Assembly: GCF_945290125.1 (NCBI RefSeq)
Contig: NZ_CALYQV010000010.1
Span: forward strand, 1-46,298
DNA length: 46,298 nucleotides
Origin: an uncultured Lactobacillus sp.
GTDB lineage: Bacteria; Bacillota; Bacilli; Lactobacillales; Lactobacillaceae
Reading direction: 5' to 3'
Below, piece by piece: positions 1 through 7,527 of this stretch; within the stretch, counting starts at the first letter, position 1; every line of letters begins with the position of its first letter. A program made the translations under genes and the position numbers. Under the pieces are notes generated by a model. It did no database searches. It was given only the letters and a program-made list of their open reading frames with translations, and was not told the origin of the DNA.

Positions 1-150
1 AAATAGCTTTTTATCACCTTCAACAGCCCAAGTAATAGTATTGGCTGAACGCACATTTTTTAAAGCTGATTGATCTGCGACTTTATTACCGCAACCAGAT
101 AAAAGGAACATTCCGATTAGTAGCGAGATTGAGCAAATTATTTTTTTCAT
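1..150 (-). CDS. Amino-acid ABC transporter substrate-binding lipoprotein (5' part only)
   Basis: Only the first 50 codons are in the window; the gene runs off the left edge. The reading frame begins with ATG at 150 and opens with a lipoprotein signal peptide: a KK N-terminus, a hydrophobic stretch and the lipobox LLSGC with the lipidated cysteine at residue 20. The part after the signal (ITWAVEGDKKLF) resembles the start of family 3 solute-binding proteins. The start is 15 bases after the stop of the glnQ-like ATPase, so the two are co-transcribed and this is probably the extracellular receptor for a polar amino acid, possibly glutamine or glutamate. The substrate cannot be read from this fragment. 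Confidence 0.8.
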   Translation of the reverse strand, partial: MKKIICSISLLIGMFLLSGCGNKVADQSALKNVRSANTITWAVEGDKKLF

Positions 151-165
151 GACAATGTCCCCATT

Positions 166-903
166 TTAATGCGCTATTATTTTGCTTAAGAACTGTTGAG
201 CACGATCTGTTTTAGGCTGCTTAAAAAAGGAAGTACTGTCATCATCTTCTACAATCTGACCCTGATCCATAAAGATAACGCGATTAGCTACTTCTTTAGC
301 AAAACCCATTTCGTGTGTCACAATCAAGGAAGTCATATCACTGGCTGATGTCACCTTTTTAATTACTTGTAGCACCTCATCAATCATTTCTGGGTCAAGT
401 GCTGATGTTGGTTCATCAAAAAGTAATAATTTGGGATGTATTGCTAAAGACCGAGCGATCGCCACACGTTGCTTTTGCCCACCAGATATTTGCGCCGGCA
501 TATTTTGAGCCTTATCTGACATACCAACCATATCAAGCAGATGCATTGCTTGCTTTTTATTTTCGTCTTCGGGTAAATGACTTACTATTCTAGGCGCCAG
601 CATGACGTTTTCCAAAACATTTTTATTTTTATAGAGATTAAAATGCTGAAAAACCATTCCCACATCTTGACGCAATCTGTTTGAATCAGTCTTGGGATTG
701 GATAAATCCTGATTGTTGACTATCAGCTTGCCACCTTGAATTGATTCCAACCGATTTATTGTTCTAATAAGCGTACTTTTACCAGAACCGGAAGGTCCAA
801 TCAAAACAACAGTTTCACCCTTATCGATTTGTAAATTGATATTATGCAACGCGTGAAATTTGCCATAAAATTTCTGCACGTCATGAAATTCTACCATTGA
901 CAC
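166..903 (-). CDS. glnQ: Polar amino-acid ABC transporter ATP-binding protein (GlnQ type)
   Basis: This is the ATPase subunit of an amino-acid importer. Walker A is GPSGSGKST at residues 36-44, the signature SGGQKQR begins at 140, Walker B LLLFDEP is at 159-165 and the switch histidine is H197. The length of 245 aa is usual for the GlnQ/HisP family. I prefer the GTG start at 903 because AAGGAG lies 8 bases upstream; an ATG two codons later would sit too far from it. It is the first gene of an operon with a substrate-binding lipoprotein directly downstream. No permease is visible, so it is either fused to or follows the truncated lipoprotein gene outside the window. Confidence 0.9.
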   Translation of the reverse strand: MSMVEFHDVQKFYGKFHALHNINLQIDKGETVVLIGPSGSGKSTLIRTINRLESIQGGKLIVNNQDLSNPKTDSNRLRQDVGMVFQHFNLYKNKNVLENVMLAPRIVSHLPEDENKKQAMHLLDMVGMSDKAQNMPAQISGGQKQRVAIARSLAIHPKLLLFDEPTSALDPEMIDEVLQVIKKVTSASDMTSLIVTHEMGFAKEVANRVIFMDQGQIVEDDDSTSFFKQPKTDRAQQFLSKIIAH

Positions 904-958
904 AATTAATGCTCCTTTTAGCAGTTTTAATTTAACTATCCAACCTATTTCTTATCAA

Positions 959-974
959 TTGATTAATTAATCAA
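959..974. promoter_or_regulatory. 16-bp perfect palindrome upstream of glnQ
   Basis: TTGATTAATTAATCAA is self-complementary and lies 56 bases before the glnQ start codon. Its position between a plausible promoter (TATAAA on the minus strand near 1028-1033) and the gene suits an operator. It is entirely AT-rich except for two G/C pairs, so chance is a real alternative. Confidence 0.3.
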
Positions 975-1099
975 AAGTGCATCCCGTCAACACTACATTT
1001 TGTTACTCGACGTACAAATTTTAGCGGTTTTATATTATGGTTTAAGTTATCAAACTATTTCTGCCATCTATTAAATTGTTTTTATTAGCTTTTATTCTT

Positions 1100-3034
1100 T
1101 TATTCATTGCGTGAGTATGATTTAACATCTTGTTCAATTTCACGAATAAATTCGTCAAAACTCTTTGCAATTTCGTCTTCAGTACCATAGCGACGAACGT
1201 TAACACTGTTATCCTTGAGCTCCTTGTCACCCAAAACAAGGGTATATGGTACTTTTTGTGTTTGTGATTCACGAATTTTGTAGCCTAATTTTTCGTTACG
1301 TAAATCAGCTTCAGCTCTAAAGCCTCTCTTATTAAGCTCATTACGAACTTTCTTAGCATAATCTGAATGAGCGTCCAAGTTTACGGGTATTACTTCAACT
1401 TGAACTGGAGCTAACCAGGTTGGGAAAGCACCCTTGTATATTTCGATCAAGTAAGCGATAAAACGTTCCATAGTTCCGACAATACCACGGTGGATCATAA
1501 CTGGACGGTGTTCTTCACCATCTTGACCAACATAAGTTAAGTTAAAACGTTCAGGAAGCATGAAGTCTAACTGAATAGTAGACATGGTTTCATCAGCTCC
1601 TAAAGCAGTCTTAGTCTGAATATCAAGCTTAGGACCGTAGAATGCGGCTTCACCTTCTGCTTCGACATAATCAAGGCCCATATAATCCATTGCCTTTTTC
1701 AGCATTGATTGGCTTCTTTCCCACATTTCATCATTGGCAAAATACTTTTTAGTATTCTTCGGGTCACGATAGGAAAGTCTGAAGTAGTAATCGGTGATGT
1801 CAAAGTCTTTGTATACATCTAGAATCAAAGTTAAAATCTTAGAAAATTCACTTTGAACCTGGTCTAAGGTAACAAATGTATGACCATCATTTAAAGTCAT
1901 TTCTCTTACGCGTTGTAAACCTGACAAAGCACCAGATTTTTCATATCTGTGCATCATACCCAGCTCTGCAATTCGAATTGGCAACTCGCGGTATGAACGA
2001 ATATGGTGCTTATAAATTTGAATGTGTGACGGACAATTCATAGGACGCAGCTCAAGCATTTCCCCGTCTCCCATATCCATCGGTGGAAACATGTCATCAC
2101 GATAGTGTGCCCAGTGGCCTGATGTTTTATAAGCGTCAACGTTCATGAGCACAGGGGTATAAACGTGTTGGTAACCGTCAGCTACCTCTTTATCAATAAT
2201 GTAACGTTCAACTACCCGGCGAATTGTTGCTCCTTTAGGCATCCAATAAGGTAATCCAGCTCCGACTTTGGGATCTACAAAGAATAAATCAAGATCCCGG
2301 CCAATTGTTCTGTGATCACGTTCTTTAATTTCTTCACGACGCTTAATATCCGCATTTAAATCAGCCTTTTTAAAGAAGGCTGTACCGGAAATTCTTTGAA
2401 GCATAGGGTTAGATGATTGACCTTTCCAATAAGCGCCAGCAACCGATAACAATTTAAATTGCTTAATCTTTCCTGTATTAGGCAGTAACGCGTCGAAGCC
2501 AAAGTCAATGAAGCCACCCAGCTTGTATACTTGAATTTGATTATCTTTTTCTGCTTTTAGCAATTCACTTTTATACGGATCATCTTTAAAAATTTCAGAT
2601 AATTCTGCTTTTGACATGAAAGAAGATTCAATTTTATTTCCAGCCTTAATAACTTTTTTAATTGCTTTTTCTAATTCTGGAAGTTCATTAACTTTAATCT
2701 GATTTTCTTTGTCAGTATCAACAAAAAATCCATCTTCATTAGCTGCATGTTCACCAAAATGAATCTCAGGATAAGCTTTTTTAGCAACAGCTTCAAAAAC
2801 AAAGGCTACTGTAGCCCGTAAAATATTTAAGCCTACTTCATCCTTATCGGTAATAATTGCAACTTCAGCATCTTTATTTAATTTGTAGTCCAAAGAAACA
2901 ACTCGACCGTTTACTTTTGCTCCAATAGCAGCTTTACCTAAGGATGTACCTATATCATGTGCTAAATCAGAAACTGATACTCCATCTTCATATTCCTTTT
3001 TAGAACCATCTGGCAAAGTAATTGCAAAACTCAT
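1100..3034 (-). CDS. thrS: Threonyl-tRNA synthetase with degenerate editing site
   Basis: The enzyme charges tRNA-Thr. The order is TGS domain (about 1-60), N2 editing-type domain (about 60-225), class II catalytic core and anticodon-binding domain (last ~100 aa). The catalytic zinc ligands are present: Cys334 in RPMNCPSH, the His of MMHRYEKSG and the His of [14 protein letters not shown] choose ATG at 3034 because GGAGG sits 5 bases upstream; an in-frame TTG at 3046 overlaps that ribosome site. Compared with E. coli ThrRS as I remember it, the editing motif HSCAH is ATVAF here and MCRGPH is FGFDAL, so all four editing residues (H73, H77, C182, H186) are lost. It is expressed from its own promoter and T-box leader. 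Confidence 0.95.
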   Translation of the reverse strand: MSFAITLPDGSKKEYEDGVSVSDLAHDIGTSLGKAAIGAKVNGRVVSLDYKLNKDAEVAIITDKDEVGLNILRATVAFVFEAVAKKAYPEIHFGEHAANEDGFFVDTDKENQIKVNELPELEKAIKKVIKAGNKIESSFMSKAELSEIFKDDPYKSELLKAEKDNQIQVYKLGGFIDFGFDALLPNTGKIKQFKLLSVAGAYWKGQSSNPMLQRISGTAFFKKADLNADIKRREEIKERDHRTIGRDLDLFFVDPKVGAGLPYWMPKGATIRRVVERYIIDKEVADGYQHVYTPVLMNVDAYKTSGHWAHYRDDMFPPMDMGDGEMLELRPMNCPSHIQIYKHHIRSYRELPIRIAELGMMHRYEKSGALSGLQRVREMTLNDGHTFVTLDQVQSEFSKILTLILDVYKDFDITDYYFRLSYRDPKNTKKYFANDEMWERSQSMLKKAMDYMGLDYVEAEGEAAFYGPKLDIQTKTALGADETMSTIQLDFMLPERFNLTYVGQDGEEHRPVMIHRGIVGTMERFIAYLIEIYKGAFPTWLAPVQVEVIPVNLDAHSDYAKKVRNELNKRGFRAEADLRNEKLGYKIRESQTQKVPYTLVLGDKELKDNSVNVRRYGTEDEIAKSFDEFIREIEQDVKSYSRNE

Positions 3035-3059
3035 TTTTTCCTCCAAAAATCAAATAAAT

Positions 3060-3275
3060 AAAAAAATCCCAGTGCAGTTAAGCACTGGGACGTTAATTAA
3101 CGTGGTTCCACCCAAAATTTAGTCTGGACTCCAGACTATCTCGTTGAAGATTATAATGGATCTAACCCATCTTTTTAATTTCAGGTACGAATGAGTGGGT
3201 TGTAACACTAATGGAAGCTTCCAGAATAATGCTTCTCTCTCTGAATCGTATCACAACATGTTCATTCATTGCAGT
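3060..3275 (-). promoter_or_regulatory. T-box leader of thrS
   Basis: A T-box riboswitch lies in the thrS 5' UTR. The T-box sequence GGGTGGAACCACGT is at 3113-3100. It is followed by a terminator: stem CCCAGTGC/GCACTGGG (3068-3089) and a run of T. Stem I is closed by GAATGA with TCATTC, above which GTTGT pairs with ACAAC. Between these two helices the 3' strand carries ACC (3200-3198), a Thr codon and the likely specifier; ACA next to it is an alternative. Uncharged tRNA-Thr should stabilise the antiterminator and raise thrS expression. Confidence 0.92.
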
Positions 3276-3277
3276 TA

Positions 3278-3305
3278 ATTATAACCCAATAATTTTTTAA
3301 TGCAA
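3278..3305 (-). promoter_or_regulatory. Promoter of thrS
   Basis: On the minus strand there is TTGCAT (3305-3300), a 16-base spacer and a consensus TATAAT (3283-3278), directly before the T-box stem I. This places transcription start near 3271. Confidence 0.75.
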
Positions 3306-3347
3306 GTATATTTTCACTAAAAATATTCAAACTGGACTTCTTAGTCA

Positions 3348-4247
3348 CTAATGCCGCCGATTAGGACCAGAGATGACTATTTCAGTGGCTAGAGAATGTA
3401 TTCTTTCCATTAATCTGGCAGCTTTTACTGGTTCAATAGCATTTTTGGTCTCTTTGAAATGATCTTCTAAGTCATTCATAGCAAAGTTGGACGAAAAGAA
3501 GGTTGGCAAAATATTATCCATTCTTGCTTGTAAAATTACTGCTAAAACCTCGTCGCGTGACCACTGACTCAAGTTTTCCGCACCGATATCATCAAGTATT
3601 AATAAATCACAGTTTGCGATTGTGTGAACTTCATCTTGCAGACTATTATCATTAAAATGGCTTGCCAAACTGGCAATAAAAGTAGGAACATGTAAAAAAA
3701 CAACATATTTGTTCATGGCAGCAACCTGATTTGCCAATCCCGCCAATATATAGGTTTTACCAATACCAAAATTACCTGATAAATATAACCCCTTTTGATG
3801 AATATCCTGAGAATAATGATATAAAAACTTTTGAATAGCTGTCATTACTTCTTTTCTTTCAGGAGTCAGTTCAATTTGACTCAAACGAATATCATGCAGT
3901 CCGTCAGGTAAATTAATTAAGCGTAAGTGTTTCTTAATACTAATTTCTCTATCATGAATCAGCTTACTGTCCTCAGGAACGAACTTTAAACTAATTGCAT
4001 TTTTATTCATAATTAAATCAGGATAATATCCTTGAGTTACCGGGTCTTTTTTATGTTGACTGAGATAAAACTCGAAAAGGCTGGGTAAGCTTTTATCAAT
4101 TATACTGTCGTTAAGCTGCTCTTGGTGCTGGCTGATAAATTGTTGCACTTTGGGCTCAGCCAATACTTTTTGTTTAATTTTAGCAGTACTCTCGTCTTCT
4201 GCTTTAGCTGTTTGTCCTTTAACCATAATTTTTTTGATGGATTGCAT
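3348..4247 (-). CDS. dnaI: Primosomal protein DnaI (helicase loader ATPase)
   Basis: AAA+ ATPase that loads the replicative helicase DnaC together with DnaB and DnaD in Gram-positive bacteria. Walker A GNFGIGKT is at 158-165 and Walker B LLILDD at 215-220; the length of 299 aa fits the family. The start ATG at 4247 has AGGTG just upstream. It follows dnaB by 8 bases, and the dnaB-dnaI order is the usual one. The N-terminal region has the GYYPDLIM segment of the DnaI family but no cysteines there, whereas B. subtilis DnaI binds zinc with cysteines in this part. This may be normal for lactobacilli. Confidence 0.93.
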   Translation of the reverse strand: MQSIKKIMVKGQTAKAEDESTAKIKQKVLAEPKVQQFISQHQEQLNDSIIDKSLPSLFEFYLSQHKKDPVTQGYYPDLIMNKNAISLKFVPEDSKLIHDREISIKKHLRLINLPDGLHDIRLSQIELTPERKEVMTAIQKFLYHYSQDIHQKGLYLSGNFGIGKTYILAGLANQVAAMNKYVVFLHVPTFIASLASHFNDNSLQDEVHTIANCDLLILDDIGAENLSQWSRDEVLAVILQARMDNILPTFFSSNFAMNDLEDHFKETKNAIEPVKAARLMERIHSLATEIVISGPNRRH

Positions 4248-4255
4248 TTTTTCAC

Positions 4256-5614
4256 CTACTTCATGCCGTTTTTATCTTCAAAATTCTTGAAAAATTCTTT
4301 TAATTCTGCACTGGAAACATCCGATTTTACTTTTGGCTTTTGTTTGTTCCAATCCGTGCCCTTTTCAACCGTTTTTCTGGGAGCAAAAGAACGATAACGA
4401 CCGCTTCTTTGTTCCTGTACCTTTTTTCTCTTTTCCATGTATTCCAAAGCTTGACTAGCAGTTTTAACCCCGTGCTGCAGCCAATCATGAAGTATTTTAT
4501 TTGCTAGGCGAAAAGAGACATTGGGACCACTCTTTAAACAAGCATAAGTCAAAATATTAAGCAATTCTGCCGGTATTCCTTTATCGTTATATAAATTATC
4601 AAGCACTTGATATTCACTGGCATCAACAAAATCATTTCGCTCGGTTTTTAAATGATACAAAAACTGAGCTGGAGAATCAGATTGAGCTTTCTGTAATAAC
4701 TGTTGTTGCTCTTCATTTAAGTGACTATTATTGACGACCTTGTCTGTTATTTCTTCCATTTTTGGCAAATGCCGGCGCGTGTCACTGCCATGAATACTGT
4801 TAGCGATAGATTGCTTAATTTGACGCATATTCAAACGATAATCACCATGTAAACAAGGTATTGCTTCGTCAACAAATTCTTGCTCAGAAAGTCCGTACAT
4901 GCGCATAACAGCTCGAATAGCTTCTTCATTCTGATCAATTTCACTGCCCGCAATTTGATAAATTTCAAATTGTTGTTTCATAAAATCCCAGTCAATATGA
5001 TCTTGATCATTAACGGTGGCAAAATCTTTAGAAGCATATCTGTTTTCTTTAGCAGCTTTTTTAACATCAATTGAAGGATCAATTGCTTCTTGGTCAGGTA
5101 AATGAAAAACTTCCATAAAGGATGCAGATACGTTAGGTGCTTCCTTTATACCACTTATGCTGCTTTGAGTTTGCTTTGTTTCTCTGGCAAACTCATGGCT
5201 CAATTTATTAAAGACTGTAATACCGACTTTTTCTTTTAATAAACTTGCTAAAAGTGCGGTTGTAAAAAATTCACTGCTGGAAGGAACATTCTTAAGTTCG
5301 AAACACAAAACATGACCCATAATTTGGTTAGCAAGCAAATGGCTTTCAATTAGACCAACTGCTTCAAGTTTATGCAAAGCAGGAAACAATTTTTTGATAT
5401 CACAGTCCGCTTGTTCCTGCAAGAAATAGATACCTTTAGCATCAGAGAGCATCGCCTGCGGATTGTAGTCTTCATTTAAGCTTAAATAAACTGCCAGTGC
5501 CAAAGATCCTATGAGTGGCTGGTATAATTTGATTAAAACTCTTAAATCATTAGGAAAAATATCTACCCTGTTAGCAATGAAAAATGGTTGTTTGGGATCA
5601 TTTGTCTCAAACAT
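4256..5614 (-). CDS. dnaB: Replication initiation and membrane attachment protein DnaB
   Basis: Gram-positive DnaB, a helicase co-loader needed for initiation and restart; it is not the E. coli-type helicase. It is 452 aa with the family start (ETNDPKQPFFIANRVD), helical domains and a basic C-terminal tail rich in K and R near 390-425. The C-terminal half resembles the DnaB/DnaD family region. The ATG at 5614 follows nrdR by 2 bases, with AAAGG about 9 bases before it. It sits in the conserved polA-mutM-coaE-nrdR-dnaB-dnaI run, so replication start and repair genes are probably co-transcribed. Confidence 0.92.
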   Translation of the reverse strand: MFETNDPKQPFFIANRVDIFPNDLRVLIKLYQPLIGSLALAVYLSLNEDYNPQAMLSDAKGIYFLQEQADCDIKKLFPALHKLEAVGLIESHLLANQIMGHVLCFELKNVPSSSEFFTTALLASLLKEKVGITVFNKLSHEFARETKQTQSSISGIKEAPNVSASFMEVFHLPDQEAIDPSIDVKKAAKENRYASKDFATVNDQDHIDWDFMKQQFEIYQIAGSEIDQNEEAIRAVMRMYGLSEQEFVDEAIPCLHGDYRLNMRQIKQSIANSIHGSDTRRHLPKMEEITDKVVNNSHLNEEQQQLLQKAQSDSPAQFLYHLKTERNDFVDASEYQVLDNLYNDKGIPAELLNILTYACLKSGPNVSFRLANKILHDWLQHGVKTASQALEYMEKRKKVQEQRSGRYRSFAPRKTVEKGTDWNKQKPKVKSDVSSAELKEFFKNFEDKNGMK

Positions 5615-5616
5615 AA

Positions 5617-6084
5617 TTAATTACCTTTCTCTCTTTTTGCAATCATGTCTTCCATGGTTTTCATGAAACTGGACATATCTTTAAATTCACGATAAATAGA
5701 AGCAAAACGAATGTAAGCGACATCATCAATTTTAGCCAGTTCATCCATTACTAATTGACCAATCTTTTTGGAAGAAATTTCACTAACTCCTTGCTGACGA
5801 ACTTTGTTTTCTACATGATCAACTAATTCTTCAAATTGAGAACTAGATATTGGACGCTTTTGTCCCGCAGCCATTACGCCGTGTAAAATTTTTTTACGGT
5901 TAAAAGGTTCACGAGTGCCATCATTTTTGATTACCAGTAGTGGTGTAGTCTCAACTCTTTCAAACGTAGTAAAACGAAAACCACAGTTTTCACATTCACG
6001 CCGCCGTCTGATTGCACGATTTTCATCACTGGGACGAGAATCTATTACTTTTGATGCATTTTTGTGACAATTTGGACATTCCAT
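5617..6084 (-). CDS. nrdR: Transcriptional repressor NrdR
   Basis: NrdR represses ribonucleotide reductase genes in response to ATP/dATP. The N-terminal zinc ribbon has Cys3, Cys6, Cys31 and Cys34, followed by an ATP-cone (about 50-140) beginning VIKNDGTREPF. The length of 155 aa is standard. The ribosome site GGAG lies inside the last codons of coaE, whose stop is one base upstream of this start, so translation is likely coupled. No ribonucleotide reductase gene or NrdR-box was seen in the window, so it acts elsewhere on the chromosome. Confidence 0.96.
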   Translation of the reverse strand: MECPNCHKNASKVIDSRPSDENRAIRRRRECENCGFRFTTFERVETTPLLVIKNDGTREPFNRKKILHGVMAAGQKRPISSSQFEELVDHVENKVRQQGVSEISSKKIGQLVMDELAKIDDVAYIRFASIYREFKDMSSFMKTMEDMIAKREKGN

Positions 6085-6085
6085 A

Positions 6086-6688
6086 TTAATACTCCTCTTT
6101 TATTTTAAGAAGCAACTGCTCAAGTTGATATTTCAGAGCTTGCTTTGTACCAACATTTTTAATTACAAAGTCAGCTAGTTTTTCTTTCTGAGACAAGGGC
6201 ATCTGACTGCGGATGCGTTTCAAAGCAGCATCTTTACTTAAGTGATCCCTTAACATCAGCCGCTTTAACTGCAAAGATTCAGGTATTGCAATTAATAAAG
6301 TGCAATCACAATATTTTTGACCATTTGCTTCAAACAAAACTGGTGCATCTACAATAATTAAAGGTTTTTTAGCAACCTTGTTTAGCGCAATTTTAGCTTG
6401 TATTTCTTTAAAAATCAACGGATGGGTAATTTTATTAAGAATGTCAAGTTGCTTTTCGTCATTGAAAACTATTTGTCCTAAAACTGCCCGGTTGATTGAT
6501 TGATCTTCAGTGATTATTTGAGGGCCAAACTGTTTTCTAACTAATTCATAACCTTTATTGCCAACATTTAATATATCATGAGCTATTTGGTCACAGTCTA
6601 TAACCGGTATGTGTTTTTCCCTAAAAAAGATATCTGCTGTGCTTTTGCCACTGGCTATTCCACCAGTTAAGCCCAAAATAGTTGTCAT
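6086..6688 (-). CDS. coaE: Dephospho-CoA kinase
   Basis: Catalyses the last step of coenzyme A synthesis, phosphorylation of dephospho-CoA at the 3'-OH. The P-loop is GLTGGIASGKST at residues 6-17, followed by IPVIDCDQIAHD and the acceptor-binding segment VVDAPVLFEANGQKYCD, all typical of CoaE; 200 aa is the usual size. The start ATG overlaps the mutM stop in ATGA, a sign of coupled translation, and nrdR begins one base after its stop. Confidence 0.95.
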   Translation of the reverse strand: MTTILGLTGGIASGKSTADIFFREKHIPVIDCDQIAHDILNVGNKGYELVRKQFGPQIITEDQSINRAVLGQIVFNDEKQLDILNKITHPLIFKEIQAKIALNKVAKKPLIIVDAPVLFEANGQKYCDCTLLIAIPESLQLKRLMLRDHLSKDAALKRIRSQMPLSQKEKLADFVIKNVGTKQALKYQLEQLLLKIKEEY

Positions 6689-7515
6689 TTATAGATCACC
6701 TGACATTTAGGACAAAAAGTAGTTCCACGGCCGTTTACTTTAATTTTTTCAAGAGGAGTTCCACAACGCTCACAAGGTTCGCCCTTGTGACCATATACTT
6801 GCAACATTTTTTGAAAACCACCAGTCTTGCCGTTAGCATCGAGATAGGTATGAACAGTAGTACCCCTTTCTGCTATAGCTAATTCTATCAACGAATTAAT
6901 ATTATCGTGCAGTTCTGCAACTTTTTTTGCTGGAATACTATTAGCCATACTTAATGGGTGAATTTTTGTTTCCCACAAAACTTCATCCACGTAAATGTTA
7001 CCAAGGCCGGCCACTACTGATTGATCAAGCAATGTATTTTTGATATTTTTCTTTTTACGAGCTAAGCCATTTTGCAAGTATGAAACTGTAAACACCTTTG
7101 AATTAGGTTCAGCACCCAATTTGCCAATACCAGTATTTTCTTTCTCTGTGCCGGTTTTAATCAACTGCATGCGTCCGAATTTACGCACATCATTGTAACG
7201 CAAAGCAGAATTATCGTTAAAAACAATTTGCACATGATCGTGTTTATCTTTTTTGGTATTTACTTTGACTAAACGATATTTACCTTCCATGCGTAAATGC
7301 GATACCACAGTTAAATGACCACTGAGACGAATAAGCAAATATTTAGCATAACGATCAATTGTTTCTATTCTTTTACCAGCTAATTGACTGGCAAATTCAT
7401 GGGCATCGCCAGTTATTATTTTAGGATACCAAACAGTTACTTCTTTAATCGTTTTTCCCTTAATCAGGGGAAGTAGCGTCCGTCTGACAGTTTCAACTTC
7501 TGGCATTTCGGGCAT
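6685..7515 (-). CDS. mutM: Formamidopyrimidine-DNA glycosylase
   Basis: Base excision repair enzyme that removes oxidised purines such as 8-oxoguanine and cuts the DNA (AP lyase). The mature N-terminal Pro2 nucleophile and Glu3 are in MPEMPEVETVRR, which also fixes the start. The lysine of HLRMEGKYR, the H2TH segment VAGLGNIYVDE and a C-terminal zinc finger CERC...CPKC are all present. At 276 aa it is full length. It lies 12 bases after polA, matching the common polA-mutM-coaE arrangement. Confidence 0.96.
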   Translation of the reverse strand: MPEMPEVETVRRTLLPLIKGKTIKEVTVWYPKIITGDAHEFASQLAGKRIETIDRYAKYLLIRLSGHLTVVSHLRMEGKYRLVKVNTKKDKHDHVQIVFNDNSALRYNDVRKFGRMQLIKTGTEKENTGIGKLGAEPNSKVFTVSYLQNGLARKKKNIKNTLLDQSVVAGLGNIYVDEVLWETKIHPLSMANSIPAKKVAELHDNINSLIELAIAERGTTVHTYLDANGKTGGFQKMLQVYGHKGEPCERCGTPLEKIKVNGRGTTFCPKCQVIYK

Positions 7516-7527
7516 TAAAATTACTCC

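Noticed and set aside
3090-3103. Palindrome ACGTTAATTAACGT after the thrS T-box sequence.
   Set aside because: It lies between the T-box motif and the terminator and is explained by the alternative folds of the riboswitch.
4256-5614. dnaB and dnaI as a sign of a nearby replication origin.
   Set aside because: No dnaA, dnaN or DnaA-box cluster is seen; these loader genes usually lie away from oriC.
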